DNA of 64,000 nucleotides from an uncultured Aquimarina sp. (GCA_947498775.1 CANMLL010000004.1:1-64000), one strand, 5' to 3'; positions 44,340 through 53,974 are shown, numbered from the stretch's first letter. Notes: a model not told the origin generated them from the letters alone. A program made the numbers and translations.

Positions 44340-45341
44340 ATGAAGAAAATAACAAAAGAAGTGTACCTGAATTGGTATGAGGAAATGCTTTTTTGGAGAA
44401 AATTTGAAGATAAATTGTTTCAGGTTTATAATGAACAGAAAGTAAGAGGATTTTTACATTTATACAACGGGCAGGAGGCAATTTTGGCAGGTGCATTACA
44501 CGCTATGGACCTAACCAAAGATAGAATGATCACAGCCTATCGTAATCATGTACAGCCAATAGGCATGGGCGTGGATCCAAAAAAGGTGATGGCAGAATTA
44601 TATGGTAAAAGTACCGGTACTTCTCAGGGTTTAGGTGGCTCTATGCATATCTTTTCTAAAGAATATCGTTTTTATGGAGGTCACGGCATAGTAGGAGGAC
44701 AGATACCTTTGGGAGCAGGTCTTGCGTTTGCAGATAAATACTATAAAAGAGATTCGGTTACATTAACCTTTATGGGAGATGGGGCAACTCGCCAGGGATC
44801 TTTACACGAGACTTTTAACCTGGCAATGCTTTGGAACCTTCCTGTGGTATTTTGTGTAGAAAACAATGGCTATGCTATGGGTACTTCTGTGGAGAGAACT
44901 GCCAACCATACAGATATCTGGAAACTTGGCTTAGGGTATGAAATGCCTTGTGGCCCAGTTGACGCTATGAATCCGGTAAAAGTGGCTGAGGCAATGGATG
45001 AAGCCATTACTAGAGCAAGAACTGGTGGAGGCCCTACTTTTTTAGAATTAAAAACATATCGTTATCGTGGGCATTCTGCAAGTGACGCACAAAAGTATAG
45101 AACAAAAGAAGAAGTAGCAGAGTATAAAAAAATAGATCCGATAACTCAAGTATTGGATGTGATTAAGGAGAAAAAATATGCGACAGATAAAGAGGTCGCA
45201 GAAATTGTTAAAAGAGTAAAAGACCGCGTTAAAGAATGTGAGAAGTTTGCAGATGAATCACCATTCCCGGACAAGAATGTGATGTATGATGTAGTTTACG
45301 AACAAGATGATTATCCGTTTTTATCACACAAACCACAATAG
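44340..45341 (+). CDS. pdhA: Pyruvate dehydrogenase E1 component, alpha subunit
   Basis: 333 residues of a thiamine-diphosphate-dependent E1-alpha. The TPP/Mg motif starts at MGDGATRQGSLHE and ends with ENNGYAMGTS; the phosphorylation-loop region YRYRGHSASDAQKYR is present, and YRNHVQPIGMG is the entry segment. With E1-beta, not encoded here, it decarboxylates pyruvate and acetylates the lipoyl group of the E2 encoded 3 bp downstream. Confidence 0.94.
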   Translation: MKKITKEVYLNWYEEMLFWRKFEDKLFQVYNEQKVRGFLHLYNGQEAILAGALHAMDLTKDRMITAYRNHVQPIGMGVDPKKVMAELYGKSTGTSQGLGGSMHIFSKEYRFYGGHGIVGGQIPLGAGLAFADKYYKRDSVTLTFMGDGATRQGSLHETFNLAMLWNLPVVFCVENNGYAMGTSVERTANHTDIWKLGLGYEMPCGPVDAMNPVKVAEAMDEAITRARTGGGPTFLELKTYRYRGHSASDAQKYRTKEEVAEYKKIDPITQVLDVIKEKKYATDKEVAEIVKRVKDRVKECEKFADESPFPDKNVMYDVVYEQDDYPFLSHKPQ

Positions 45342-45344
45342 ACT

Positions 45345-46967
45345 ATGGCTACAGTAATAAATATGCCGCGATTGAGCGACACCATGGAAGAAGGAGTTGT
45401 TGCAAAATGGCTTGTTAAAAAAGGAGATAAAATTAGTGAAGGTGATATCCTTGCCGAAATAGAGACTGATAAGGCTACTATGGAGTTTGAGTCTTTCTAC
45501 GAAGGGACATTACTTCATATTGGTATTGAAGAAGGTGAGACGGCTCCGGTAGACCAACTACTAGCCATTATCGGTGACGAAGGTGAAGATATCTCTGATT
45601 TGCTAAATAAAAGTGCTGCACCCGTCGCAGAAGCTGTCAAAGAAGAGAAATCAGCAACTGTATCTGTAGCCTCAACTTCTGAAACTACTGCAATTCCTGA
45701 AGGTGTAGAGGTCATTAAAATGCCGCGATTAAGCGATACCATGGAAGAAGGTACCGTGGCAACTTGGTTAAAGAAAGTGGGTGATGTAGTAGAAGAAGGT
45801 GATATCCTTGCTGAGATAGAGACTGATAAGGCTACCATGGAGTTTGAATCCTTCTATGATGGTGTTTTATTACATATTGGTATCGAAGATGGACAAACGG
45901 CACCTGTGGATGCACTACTGGCAATTATAGGTCCTGAAGGAACGGATGTATCAGGGCTTAAAGACGGAGCTGTAGCTACGTCTGCTCCCATAAAAGCTGA
46001 CACATCTGCTACCCAGACTAAGACAGAAACAAAAACTAAAACTGAAGCTACACCAGTAGTGGTAGCCAATACCGGGGGTAGGATATTTGCATCACCATTA
46101 GCCAAAAAAATAGCGGCTGATAAAGGAATCGATCTTTCGAAAGTGAAAGGAACTGGTGAAAATGGGCGGATTGTTAAGAAAGATGTAGAGTCATTTACTC
46201 CTGCTACTACTGCAGTGACAACTGATGCTCCTGCCAAAGAACAAACAACTGCTCCAGTAGTACAGACATTTGTTCCTGCCGGAGAAGAGAGTTTTGAAGA
46301 AGTGAATAATTCGCAAATGCGAAAAGCTATAGCCAAAAGTCTTTCTGCTTCTAAGTTTTCTGCTCCCCATTATTATCTTACTATAGAGGTAGATATGCAG
46401 AATGCAATGGCTTCTCGCAAAAATATTAATGAACTGCCAGATACCAAGGTATCTTTTAATGATATGGTCGTAAAAGCCTGTGCAATGGCATTGCGTAAAC
46501 ATCCACAAGTAAATACACAGTGGACAGATGCAGCCACTAGATATGCAAAACATATCAATGTTGGGGTTGCAGTTGCAGTACCAGATGGTTTATTGGTTCC
46601 TGTATTGCCATTTACCGATCAGATGTCGTTAACGCAAATAGGTACCAAAGTAAAAGACTTAGCCGGTAGAGCACGAAATAAGAAATTAACACCACAAGAG
46701 ATGAGTGGTAGTACGTTTACGGTTTCGAACCTAGGAATGTTCGGTATTCAGGAGTTTACTTCAATTATCAATCAGCCTAATTCTGCAATTTTATCTGTAG
46801 GTGCAATTGTTCAAAAACCTGTGGTTAAAGATGGACAGATTGTTGTTGGTAACACAATGAAAGTTACATTGGCTTGTGATCACAGAACCGTAGATGGTGC
46901 AACAGGAGCTCAATTCTTGCAGACCTTACAACAATATCTTGAAAATCCGGTAACAATGCTGGCCTAA
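45345..46967 (+). CDS. pdhC: Pyruvate dehydrogenase E2, dihydrolipoamide acetyltransferase
   Basis: 540 residues: two lipoyl domains (lipoyl lysines near residues 43 and 162, each in EIETDKATMEFESFY), Ala/Pro/Thr-rich linkers, an E1/E3-binding domain (about 248-285; ASPLAKKIAADKGIDLSKVK) and a catalytic acetyltransferase domain with the active-site CDHRTVDGATGAQF. The two lipoyl domains are nearly identical at DNA level, a recent duplication or gene conversion. It is co-transcribed with pdhA and ends at a terminator. Confidence 0.95.
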   Translation: MATVINMPRLSDTMEEGVVAKWLVKKGDKISEGDILAEIETDKATMEFESFYEGTLLHIGIEEGETAPVDQLLAIIGDEGEDISDLLNKSAAPVAEAVKEEKSATVSVASTSETTAIPEGVEVIKMPRLSDTMEEGTVATWLKKVGDVVEEGDILAEIETDKATMEFESFYDGVLLHIGIEDGQTAPVDALLAIIGPEGTDVSGLKDGAVATSAPIKADTSATQTKTETKTKTEATPVVVANTGGRIFASPLAKKIAADKGIDLSKVKGTGENGRIVKKDVESFTPATTAVTTDAPAKEQTTAPVVQTFVPAGEESFEEVNNSQMRKAIAKSLSASKFSAPHYYLTIEVDMQNAMASRKNINELPDTKVSFNDMVVKACAMALRKHPQVNTQWTDAATRYAKHINVGVAVAVPDGLLVPVLPFTDQMSLTQIGTKVKDLAGRARNKKLTPQEMSGSTFTVSNLGMFGIQEFTSIINQPNSAILSVGAIVQKPVVKDGQIVVGNTMKVTLACDHRTVDGATGAQFLQTLQQYLENPVTMLA

Positions 46968-46990
46968 TTCAAGTGATCAAATATTTGTAA

Positions 46991-47023
46991 AAAAATCCTG
47001 CTTCGAATGAAGTGGGATTTTTT
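46991..47023 (+). terminator. Terminator of the pdhA-E2 operon
   Basis: AAATCCTGCTTC pairs with GAAGTGGGATTT (with G-T pairs) around GAAT, followed by T. Confidence 0.75.
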
Positions 47024-47029
47024 ATCTTT

Positions 47030-47223
47030 GAAGTGGTTTAAACCTTTTGAATTCGCTATAAAAATGTCTTTTTTCACTTAATTTTCGTCTTTTTCTTACT
47101 TCGTAGTGCCGTTATGAAATGCAAAAAAGACTTCAATTGATCAAAAAAAACTACTTGTCAGTGAATCAGCTGGCTCCTTCTGCACGGTCGGTCCTGCTAG
47201 AATCAAAAAGTTTAAACCACTTC
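47030..47223. mobile_element. Candidate MITE with about 21-bp terminal inverted repeats
   Basis: GAAGTGGTTTAAAC at 47030-47043 is perfectly inverted at 47210-47223; pairing continues with one mismatch (CTTTTGA against TTTTTGA), giving about 21 bp. The 194-bp interior codes for nothing seen. TTT flanks both ends and could be a 3-bp target duplication. No transposase is present in the window. Confidence 0.5.
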
Positions 47224-47244
47224 TTTAACCAAAATTAAACTTTC

Positions 47245-48219
47245 ATGAAAAAGTATTTATACATTGTATTTGTTTCTATATTATTTATTAACTGTAAGCA
47301 AATTACCTCTGCGCAGCCACAGGTTGAGGAAGAAAAAGCTTTGACTGTTGAAACTATCAAAGTTTCATATGTAAAAGATATCATGAGCTTTTTGGCTAGT
47401 GATGAGTTGGGTGGAAGGGATACCGGAAGTGAAGGGTTAGAAAAAGCTGCTCAATTTATAGAAGAAGAGTTCAAGAAACATGGGGTTGCTCCTTATTTTG
47501 AAACCTATAGAGATGTTTTTGATGCCAAAGGAACAGAAACATTTAATGTTGTTGGTTATTTAGAAGGTACAGATAAATCACTGGCAAATGAGTTTATTAT
47601 TGTTGGAGCTCATTTTGATCATATTGGTACAGGAAAAGATGTTAATGGTGATACAATTGCAAATGGAGCCAATGATAATGCCGCAGGCAGTACGGCCGTG
47701 ATTTCCTTAGCAAAACAATTTGCCCAATTAAAAAATAATAAAAGAAGTCTTCTTTTTGTGTTGTTTGGCGCCGAAGAAAGAGGGTTGTTGGGATCTGCTC
47801 ACTTGGCAGAAGTATTGAAGAAAAAGAATATAGAACTATATACCATGGTGAATTTTGAAATGATAGGTGTTCCTTTAAATGAAAAAACCTATAAAGCCTA
47901 CATCACCGGATTTGAAATGTCAAATATGGCTAAAAAGATGAATGAATATGCCGGTGCCGAATTAATCGGATATTTAGAAAAGGCAAAAGAATTTCAATTG
48001 TTTAGAAGAAGTGATAACTATCCTTTTTATAAGCAGTTTCAGGTACCTTGCCAAACTATTTCTACCTTTGATTTTACTAATTATAATTACTATCACCATG
48101 TAGATGATGAAGTTTCAGAGATAAATTTTGAGTTTATGGCAGCGTTGATTAATGATTGTATGCCGGTACTTACAAAAATTGCAAACACAGCAGATAAAGA
48201 GATTAAATTAAACGAATAA
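47245..48219 (+). CDS. M28-family zinc aminopeptidase lipoprotein
   Basis: 324 residues with a lipoprotein signal (SILFINC, Cys at residue 17) and an M28 peptidase domain. Zinc ligands are visible in VGAHFDHIG, GANDNAAGSTAVI and FGAEERGLLGSAHL (catalytic Glu pair), then FEMIGVP, and a final His in YNYYHHVDDE. It would trim N-terminal residues from peptides in the periplasm or at the membrane surface. The promoter region abuts the MITE-like repeat that ends 21 bp upstream. Confidence 0.9.
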   Translation: MKKYLYIVFVSILFINCKQITSAQPQVEEEKALTVETIKVSYVKDIMSFLASDELGGRDTGSEGLEKAAQFIEEEFKKHGVAPYFETYRDVFDAKGTETFNVVGYLEGTDKSLANEFIIVGAHFDHIGTGKDVNGDTIANGANDNAAGSTAVISLAKQFAQLKNNKRSLLFVLFGAEERGLLGSAHLAEVLKKKNIELYTMVNFEMIGVPLNEKTYKAYITGFEMSNMAKKMNEYAGAELIGYLEKAKEFQLFRRSDNYPFYKQFQVPCQTISTFDFTNYNYYHHVDDEVSEINFEFMAALINDCMPVLTKIANTADKEIKLNE

Positions 48220-48262
48220 ATTCCATTTCCCCTTTTTGGGGTGAGGGTTAGGGAGAGAGGAT

Positions 48263-48943
48263 ATGAAAAACATCATCATCACAGGAGCAAGTAGAGGCAT
48301 AGGTTTTGAAATTGCAAAACTCTTTGCCGATGAAGGGCATCAGGTATTGGCATTATCCCGAAATGATAAGCCCATTGCTTCTCTAAACCATAAAAATATC
48401 TTTGCATTTTCTTTTGATATCTGTGATCCTAATGATCTGAAGAGGATGACTGATTATATCTCAGAGCAATGGAAACAGGTTGATATCCTTATTAATAATG
48501 CAGGCAAATTGTTAAACAAGCCTTTTGCTGAAATCACAACCCAGGAGTTTGAAGAGGTATATAAGGTAAATGTTTTTGGGGTTGCTGAGATTACTCGTCT
48601 GGTATTACCTTTCATGGTTTCCAGCAGTCATGTCGTGACAATAAGCAGTATGGGAGGTATTCAAGGAAGTATGAAGTTTCCTGGTCTTGCAGCTTATAGC
48701 TCTAGTAAAGCGGCTGTAATCACACTTAGTGAACTACTTGCTGAAGAATATAAGGATAGCGGTATAGCGTTTAATGTATTGGCTTTAGGAGCGGTGCAGA
48801 CAGAGATGTTAGAAGAAGCTTTTCCTGGATATCAGGCACCTTTAACCGCCCTGGAAATGGCTAACTATATCAAAAAGTTTTCCTTAACCGGTAACAAATT
48901 CTATAACGGAAAAGTATTACAGGTATCTAGTAGTACGCCTTGA
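48263..48943 (+). CDS. Short-chain dehydrogenase/reductase
   Basis: 226 residues of a classical SDR: NAD(P) motif TGASRGIG near residue 6, LINNAGKL, catalytic Ser in TISSMGG and the YSSSK catalytic Tyr-Lys pair. Substrate is not predictable. The start follows a G-rich stretch (GGGTTAGGGAGAGAGG) that supplies the ribosome-binding region and looks like a common intergenic repeat. Confidence 0.9.
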   Translation: MKNIIITGASRGIGFEIAKLFADEGHQVLALSRNDKPIASLNHKNIFAFSFDICDPNDLKRMTDYISEQWKQVDILINNAGKLLNKPFAEITTQEFEEVYKVNVFGVAEITRLVLPFMVSSSHVVTISSMGGIQGSMKFPGLAAYSSSKAAVITLSELLAEEYKDSGIAFNVLALGAVQTEMLEEAFPGYQAPLTALEMANYIKKFSLTGNKFYNGKVLQVSSSTP

Positions 48944-49032
48944 TTTTTATTTTTCGTCTGGAACAAAAGCCTTCAATTTTTCTTTGAGTACTTTTACATC
49001 AGAATTGGTATTATTCGTTATAAATATGAAAT

Positions 49033-50346
49033 TCAATTAACCGAAGCCTTCTTTTTATTCTTCATCCATCCATAATATAAAATATACCCATAGCATAGGA
49101 TTACAAGGATAAATGCTAATTTAAACCCAATATTATCTGTTAAGAAGCCATACATCGGCGGGATCAAGGCCCCACCCACAATAGCAGTACATAACAATCC
49201 CGAAGCCTGAGGTTTTAGATCATCAAGTCCATCCAGTGCTAATGTAAATATGGTAGGAAACATAATAGAGTTAAATAATCCTACAGCGAGTATCGACCAC
49301 ATCGCTACCAAGCCCATAGTATTCATAGAAATCAATATCATGCTAATCGCCAGTCCTGCAAAAATACTTAATACTTTACCCGGAGATAATATTTTGGTGA
49401 GGTATGCTCCTACAAATCGACCAATCATAGCTCCTGACCAATAGAACAGCACAAAAGCACCCACAATGGCTTTGCTATCCAGGGATTCGAGATCAGAATT
49501 CAATAAAGATTCGGCTATAGATTGCATTATAGGTGAATTTTTAATTGCCTCTACGATATTCATATCCAGGAAATAATTTACCAGATAACTACCAATAGCT
49601 ACTTCGGCACCCACATATACAAATATGCCTAATGCTCCCATGAGCATCATCTTGTTTTGGAGCAGTTTCCAATAACCATCTTTTGGGCTTTCCCGCATCA
49701 ACTTAGGAAGATTGGTAAACCTAAATAGGATCACCAATAAAAATATAAACCCGGCAATAGCAATAAAAGGGGTTTGTACCGTTTCTGCTTCTGCAATATA
49801 ATATGCCTCTTTTTCAGACCCAGTAAGTGCTGCTATTTCTTCAGAAGATTTTATGGTGTCACTTAGTAAATATAATGCACCAATAAGCGGTGCGATAGCT
49901 GTTCCCAACGAATTAAAAGCTTGAGATAGATTGAGTCGACTGGCGGCTCCATCTTCACTTCCTAACAAAGCTACGTATGGATTTGCAGCCACTTGCAAAA
50001 TGGTCATTCCTCCAGCTAAAGTAAAATATGCGAGTAAGAAAATACCAAAAATTCGATAGGAAGAGGCGGGATAAAATAATAAACATCCGGTAGCCATAAT
50101 TGCCAAACCTAATATAATTCCTTTTTTATATCCAATTTGGGATAGAATAAAACCGGCGGGCACAGATAATACGAAGTAGGCTCCAAAAAAAGCAAACTGC
50201 ACTAGGCCGGCCTGAAAGTAGGATAGTTCAAACACATCGCGTAACCTGGGGATTAATGAATCTACTAATACCGTAATAAATCCCCATAAGAAAAATAAGG
50301 TAGTAATAATGATAAAAGCGCTTCGATATGATTTCTGATTGCCCAT
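49033..50346 (-). CDS. Sugar MFS transporter (FucP-like)
   Basis: 437 residues, about 12 membrane helices, of the FucP-type fucose/glucose/galactose proton symporter family: FLWGFITVLVDSLIPRLRDV, FQAGLVQFAFFGAYF, GGMTILQVAANPYVALLG and SRLNLSQAFNSLGTAIAPLI are the usual marks. It imports a hexose. There is no sugar enzyme nearby, so the substrate is open. The gene lies 33 bp downstream of the unknown lipoprotein gene at 50380, same strand. Confidence 0.92.
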   Translation of the reverse strand: MGNQKSYRSAFIIITTLFFLWGFITVLVDSLIPRLRDVFELSYFQAGLVQFAFFGAYFVLSVPAGFILSQIGYKKGIILGLAIMATGCLLFYPASSYRIFGIFLLAYFTLAGGMTILQVAANPYVALLGSEDGAASRLNLSQAFNSLGTAIAPLIGALYLLSDTIKSSEEIAALTGSEKEAYYIAEAETVQTPFIAIAGFIFLLVILFRFTNLPKLMRESPKDGYWKLLQNKMMLMGALGIFVYVGAEVAIGSYLVNYFLDMNIVEAIKNSPIMQSIAESLLNSDLESLDSKAIVGAFVLFYWSGAMIGRFVGAYLTKILSPGKVLSIFAGLAISMILISMNTMGLVAMWSILAVGLFNSIMFPTIFTLALDGLDDLKPQASGLLCTAIVGGALIPPMYGFLTDNIGFKLAFILVILCYGYILYYGWMKNKKKASVN

Positions 50347-50379
50347 AAAATTTGTTTTTAAATGTAAATATTACATTTA

Positions 50380-51261
50380 TTATGACTTGCAATTTACTAA
50401 AAGTATACTTTTTATTACTTCTTTACTATTTAAATCATCCAAAGTGAAATTAATGTAATAACTAAACTTGCCTTTTATCTTGGGTTTTGTGGTTGTAGCA
50501 TTCACTTTGATTTTATACAGATCGTTCTGATAAGTTTCTACCCAGCTGGCACCTGGTTTTCGGTTTTTGGACCGATGCTTTTCTATGGGAAGCGTATATT
50601 TTTTGGTATTTCTCCCTAATTGAAGAATTCCGGTAGAATCACCTTTAAATCTTGCAAAGTATAATCGCTTATAAGCAGTGTTTTTTGCTTTTACCATAAA
50701 TAGACAATCACAAGCATCAATTTCTTCCCAGGTAAAACTAAGGTCTTTTAATGAAAATTTCTCTGTTCTTATAGATTTTGAAGTTGCTGATCGAGAAGCC
50801 GTCGAAGTTTTAGTCGCAGAAGGTTTACCAAAAGTGATGTTGGTCGTCTTAAAAGTTTCTCCGTCAATTTCAGTTTCCGAAGTTTGTATATAGGTAATCA
50901 AGGTATCTGTTGTAGCATCAAAAATAACTTTGGTTTTTACAGATTTTATAGAATCTGTGATCGATTCAAAAGGAGCTATAAATTGTATGCTTTTTAGCTG
51001 TTTCTCATGTGCCGAAAACAAACCGTCATCCTCCACTTTTTGAATGTCAAAATCCGGATGTGTTTCAGCTAATGCCTGTTGATCAAGATATTCCTGAAGT
51101 TTTTGAGTTACTAATAACGTATATGCATCTTCTTGAGAGATGGTAGTTTTCTCTTCAGGTACTTGAACAGCATCAGAAGCTTCTACTTCCATGTCTTTTG
51201 AAGCATTCTTGGCACAGCCTACGCTCAGGCCAACGATAAGTATATACATCCATTGCTTCAT
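50380..51261 (-). CDS. Lipoprotein of unknown function
   Basis: 293 residues with a lipoprotein signal (GLSVGC, Cys at residue 16), an acidic N-terminal stretch, and a C-terminal domain of about 120 residues with Cys and many aromatic residues (WEEIDACDCLFMVKAKNTAYKR). I recognise no family. Its start overlaps the stop of the gene upstream by 4 bp (ATGA), so the two are co-translated and probably work together at the envelope. Confidence 0.75.
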   Translation of the reverse strand: MKQWMYILIVGLSVGCAKNASKDMEVEASDAVQVPEEKTTISQEDAYTLLVTQKLQEYLDQQALAETHPDFDIQKVEDDGLFSAHEKQLKSIQFIAPFESITDSIKSVKTKVIFDATTDTLITYIQTSETEIDGETFKTTNITFGKPSATKTSTASRSATSKSIRTEKFSLKDLSFTWEEIDACDCLFMVKAKNTAYKRLYFARFKGDSTGILQLGRNTKKYTLPIEKHRSKNRKPGASWVETYQNDLYKIKVNATTTKPKIKGKFSYYINFTLDDLNSKEVIKSILLVNCKS

Positions 51262-52187
51262 GACTTTACTCTAAATTTTAGTTTCACAATCAGGCCGTTT
51301 AATCTTCGGGACTCAATGATCTCAATGTTTTTTAAACGTTGAGTAGGAGTTGTCAGGGTATTGATAAATGTATCCTTTGCATACATTTCGATACCTAATC
51401 CATGTGGCAATACTTGAAAAATAGTAGCGTTGTCAGCAATCATCATTGACAGTTCTTTTCGTCGGTTTTTCCAATCCTCAACCTTTCCATTGGCATAATA
51501 GTGAAGCATCAGTGCATAATCATCGGTTTTGATTTGTACATGTTCCTGGGTTTCTGATTGCGCAATTCTATAGATAGTATCGGTCTTATGATAGGGTGAT
51601 TGTACTACAAAACGAATGTAATTATCCTTGGTTGTCCAGAAGAAACACCCGGTGCTGTCACTTTTGGCATAAAAAGGAGATTCACTATCATTAAGTACGA
51701 TGACATCAATGGGGATATGAGTAATGGGTTGGTTTCTGTCCTGATCAATAAAACAGAAACTGAAGGTGTTTTTGATCGGAATTATGATGTAAACTATTGC
51801 AATGACTGCAAAACTTAAGATAAATACCCAAAACCAATTTGGGATGGATGCTTTCTTTTTTAAATGAGGCAATCGGGAGTGACTATGTTTAAAATCATTC
51901 CAGTTTTGATACCCGCAATATTGCGAAAGTAGATTCAATATATCTACTCTCGGTAGTTTTTTGGTAGCATTTTTAAAGTAGCTGTAAAAAGACTTTTCAC
52001 TAATACTGCCTTTGACCCGTTTTTGCAGATCTTCCTGAAATAATACAATATCCTGTCCTTTCCAATCTGCTATCTCAGGACTGGATGCAGGGTTTCTCTC
52101 TAGAAATTGCCGTGCAACTACTTTTTTTAAGAGATCGAATGCTATGTGGTCTTCTGGAGTTATAGCGGTATCGTTTTGATAATAAAT
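51258..52187 (-). CDS. Membrane protein of unknown function, non-ATG start
   Basis: The frame is open from the stop at 52191-52193, and the first 80 or so codons read as normal protein (ITPEDHIAFDLLKKVVARQF, GSISEKSFYSYFKN, RVDILNLLSQYCGYQNWNDF) with no ATG. Starting at the ATT at 52185-52187 gives about 309 residues: a cytoplasmic helical region (to about 115), one membrane helix (NWFWVFILSFAVIAIVYIII), then an extracytoplasmic beta-rich domain. A TTG at 51936-51938 would give only 226 residues and lose most of the cytoplasmic domain. Start is uncertain: ATT initiation, or a lost ATG. Confidence 0.65.
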   Translation of the reverse strand: MYYQNDTAITPEDHIAFDLLKKVVARQFLERNPASSPEIADWKGQDIVLFQEDLQKRVKGSISEKSFYSYFKNATKKLPRVDILNLLSQYCGYQNWNDFKHSHSRLPHLKKKASIPNWFWVFILSFAVIAIVYIIIPIKNTFSFCFIDQDRNQPITHIPIDVIVLNDSESPFYAKSDSTGCFFWTTKDNYIRFVVQSPYHKTDTIYRIAQSETQEHVQIKTDDYALMLHYYANGKVEDWKNRRKELSMMIADNATIFQVLPHGLGIEMYAKDTFINTLTTPTQRLKNIEIIESRRLNGLIVKLKFRVKS

Positions 52188-52297
52188 GACTTATGTTTTG
52201 TAAAACAATTTACAAAAGCTTTACAACTAGGTTACAAAAGATCATTGAGGCTGGGCTCTAAGTTTGTTTTCAGTTTAACAAGATAAAAAATAAAGAG

Positions 52298-53167
52298 ATG
52301 AAAACGAACAAATTCATGGGAAGTAGGTTATTAGTATTGATAACCGTACTGATGCTGGGTTATTCCTGCGCTAAAAGCGAAAGTAAATATGACCGGACTT
52401 CAGAAGATATTATGTTAGAAAGTACAGGAGAAACTCCTGTTTTGGCAAGTGTTGAAGAAAGGGCTACGGTAGATAAAGAAAAACTGCAAACCCAAAAGAG
52501 TACTATTGATTTTAAACTAAAGATCATCAAGAATGCGAACTGTCGGATTCAGGTAAAAAATGTGGAAGCAGCAATCATTTTGGCTAAGCAAATTGCTTCG
52601 AGATATGACGGATATGTATCCGATGAGCGTTTTACCAATACGAATTATGCTAAGGAAAACCGTTTTACAATCAGGGTTCCCAAGGGGAATTTTGATATCG
52701 TATTGGATAGTATTTGTAAGCTGGCAGAATTTGTGGCACATAAAAACATTTCAACTATTGATGTAACCGAAGAGTATGTGGATATCACTGCACGGCTCAA
52801 AACAAAACTGGAGGTAAAAGAACGGTACGAAACCATTTTGAGAACTCGTGCAAAAACAGTGGAGGATATTTTAAAGGCCGAAGACAAATTACGTAAGCTG
52901 CAGGAGGAAATCGAATCCGCTCAAGGCAGGTTAAATTATCTAGGTAATCGCGTAACTTTTAGTACCATTCAATTAGATATGTATGAGACTGTTGTTCCAA
53001 AAGAATTGCCGCCACATTACGAACCTGGATTTTTGGATCGTGCACAAAAAGGGTTGTCTTTTGGTTGGTCTATGATCGAAAACCTTACCTTGATCTTATT
53101 TTATGCCTGGCCTTTTCTGATCCTTGGGATCATGATTTTCATCTATTTTAAATGGATGCGAAAATGA
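52298..53167 (+). CDS. DUF4349 lipoprotein
   Basis: 289 residues: lipoprotein signal (LGYSCAKSE, Cys at residue 24), a DUF4349 body with the pattern KNANCRIQVKNVEAAIILAK, EYVDITARLKTKLEVKERYE, a coiled coil at about residues 195-225 (EDILKAEDKLRKLQEEIE) and a C-terminal membrane helix (LILFYAWPFLILGIMIF). The function of DUF4349 is unknown. It is divergent from the two unknown envelope genes at 50380 and 51258. Confidence 0.85.
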   Translation: MKTNKFMGSRLLVLITVLMLGYSCAKSESKYDRTSEDIMLESTGETPVLASVEERATVDKEKLQTQKSTIDFKLKIIKNANCRIQVKNVEAAIILAKQIASRYDGYVSDERFTNTNYAKENRFTIRVPKGNFDIVLDSICKLAEFVAHKNISTIDVTEEYVDITARLKTKLEVKERYETILRTRAKTVEDILKAEDKLRKLQEEIESAQGRLNYLGNRVTFSTIQLDMYETVVPKELPPHYEPGFLDRAQKGLSFGWSMIENLTLILFYAWPFLILGIMIFIYFKWMRK

Positions 53168-53375
53168 CTCAGGATGAGTTCATAAAGTAAAAATTGGTTA
53201 TTTACAATAGGAATAGCTTTAACGATTTTTAACAGACCAATGTTTAAGAAATGTGAATTAACCCTATATTTTTAGACATAATAAAGTAAAAATAATGAAT
53301 TACCTGTATCATGCTGATGCACTTAATTTTGTATTTTGCAACAGTAAAACAAATCCTTGATAATTTTATAAACGA

Positions 53376-53972
53376 TTGAAGGAAATACTGGCAAGATATA
53401 TACCTGAAAGAGCGGTTGATCCGGCATTTGATCTGATTGCAAAATGTAATGTACATTTAAAGATTGTCAACGAACGTGTGACCCGGCATGGTGATTATCG
53501 CAAAATGCCAGACGGAAGACATCAGATTACCGTAAATGCTTCGCTTAACCAGTATCGGTTTCTTATTACTCTGATACATGAGATAGCACATCTTTTGGCT
53601 TTTGAAAAGTATGGAAGGTATATAAAACCACATGGTATGGAGTGGAAAAAGGTATTTCAGCAATTAATGCTACCTTATATTAATCCTGAAGTTTTTCCTT
53701 CAAAATTGTTACCGGTTATCGCCAATCATTTCAGAAACCCGAGAGCAAGTAGCGATACCGATGAAAAATTGTCATTGGCGCTAAAACAGTATGATCCCGA
53801 AAATGATAAAAATTATATCTTTGAAATACCCTTAGGAAGTACCTTTAGATTATACAACGGCAAAATCTTTAAGAAGGGTAATAAAAAAGTAAAAAGATAC
53901 GAATGTATCGAAATACGAACAGGTAGAACCTACCTTTTTAACCCCAATGCAGAAGTAGAACTTCTAAATTAA
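53376..53972 (+). CDS. SprT-like zinc metalloprotease domain protein
   Basis: 198 residues of the SprT-like family, with the zinc motif LIHEIAHLLAFEKY near residues 68-82 and a later His (KPHGMEWKKVFQ). SprT-like proteases resemble SPRTN, which clears DNA-protein crosslinks in eukaryotes; the bacterial role is not established. It begins with TTG (53376), which gives the best family alignment since no ATG is near. It stands 2 bp before manC. Confidence 0.88.
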   Translation: MKEILARYIPERAVDPAFDLIAKCNVHLKIVNERVTRHGDYRKMPDGRHQITVNASLNQYRFLITLIHEIAHLLAFEKYGRYIKPHGMEWKKVFQQLMLPYINPEVFPSKLLPVIANHFRNPRASSDTDEKLSLALKQYDPENDKNYIFEIPLGSTFRLYNGKIFKKGNKKVKRYECIEIRTGRTYLFNPNAEVELLN

Positions 53973-53974
53973 TT

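Noticed and set aside
45515..46336. Long minus-strand open frames inside the E2 gene
   Set aside because: Shadow frames of a repetitive, Ala/Thr/Glu-rich coding region; the plus-strand protein has all E2 domains.
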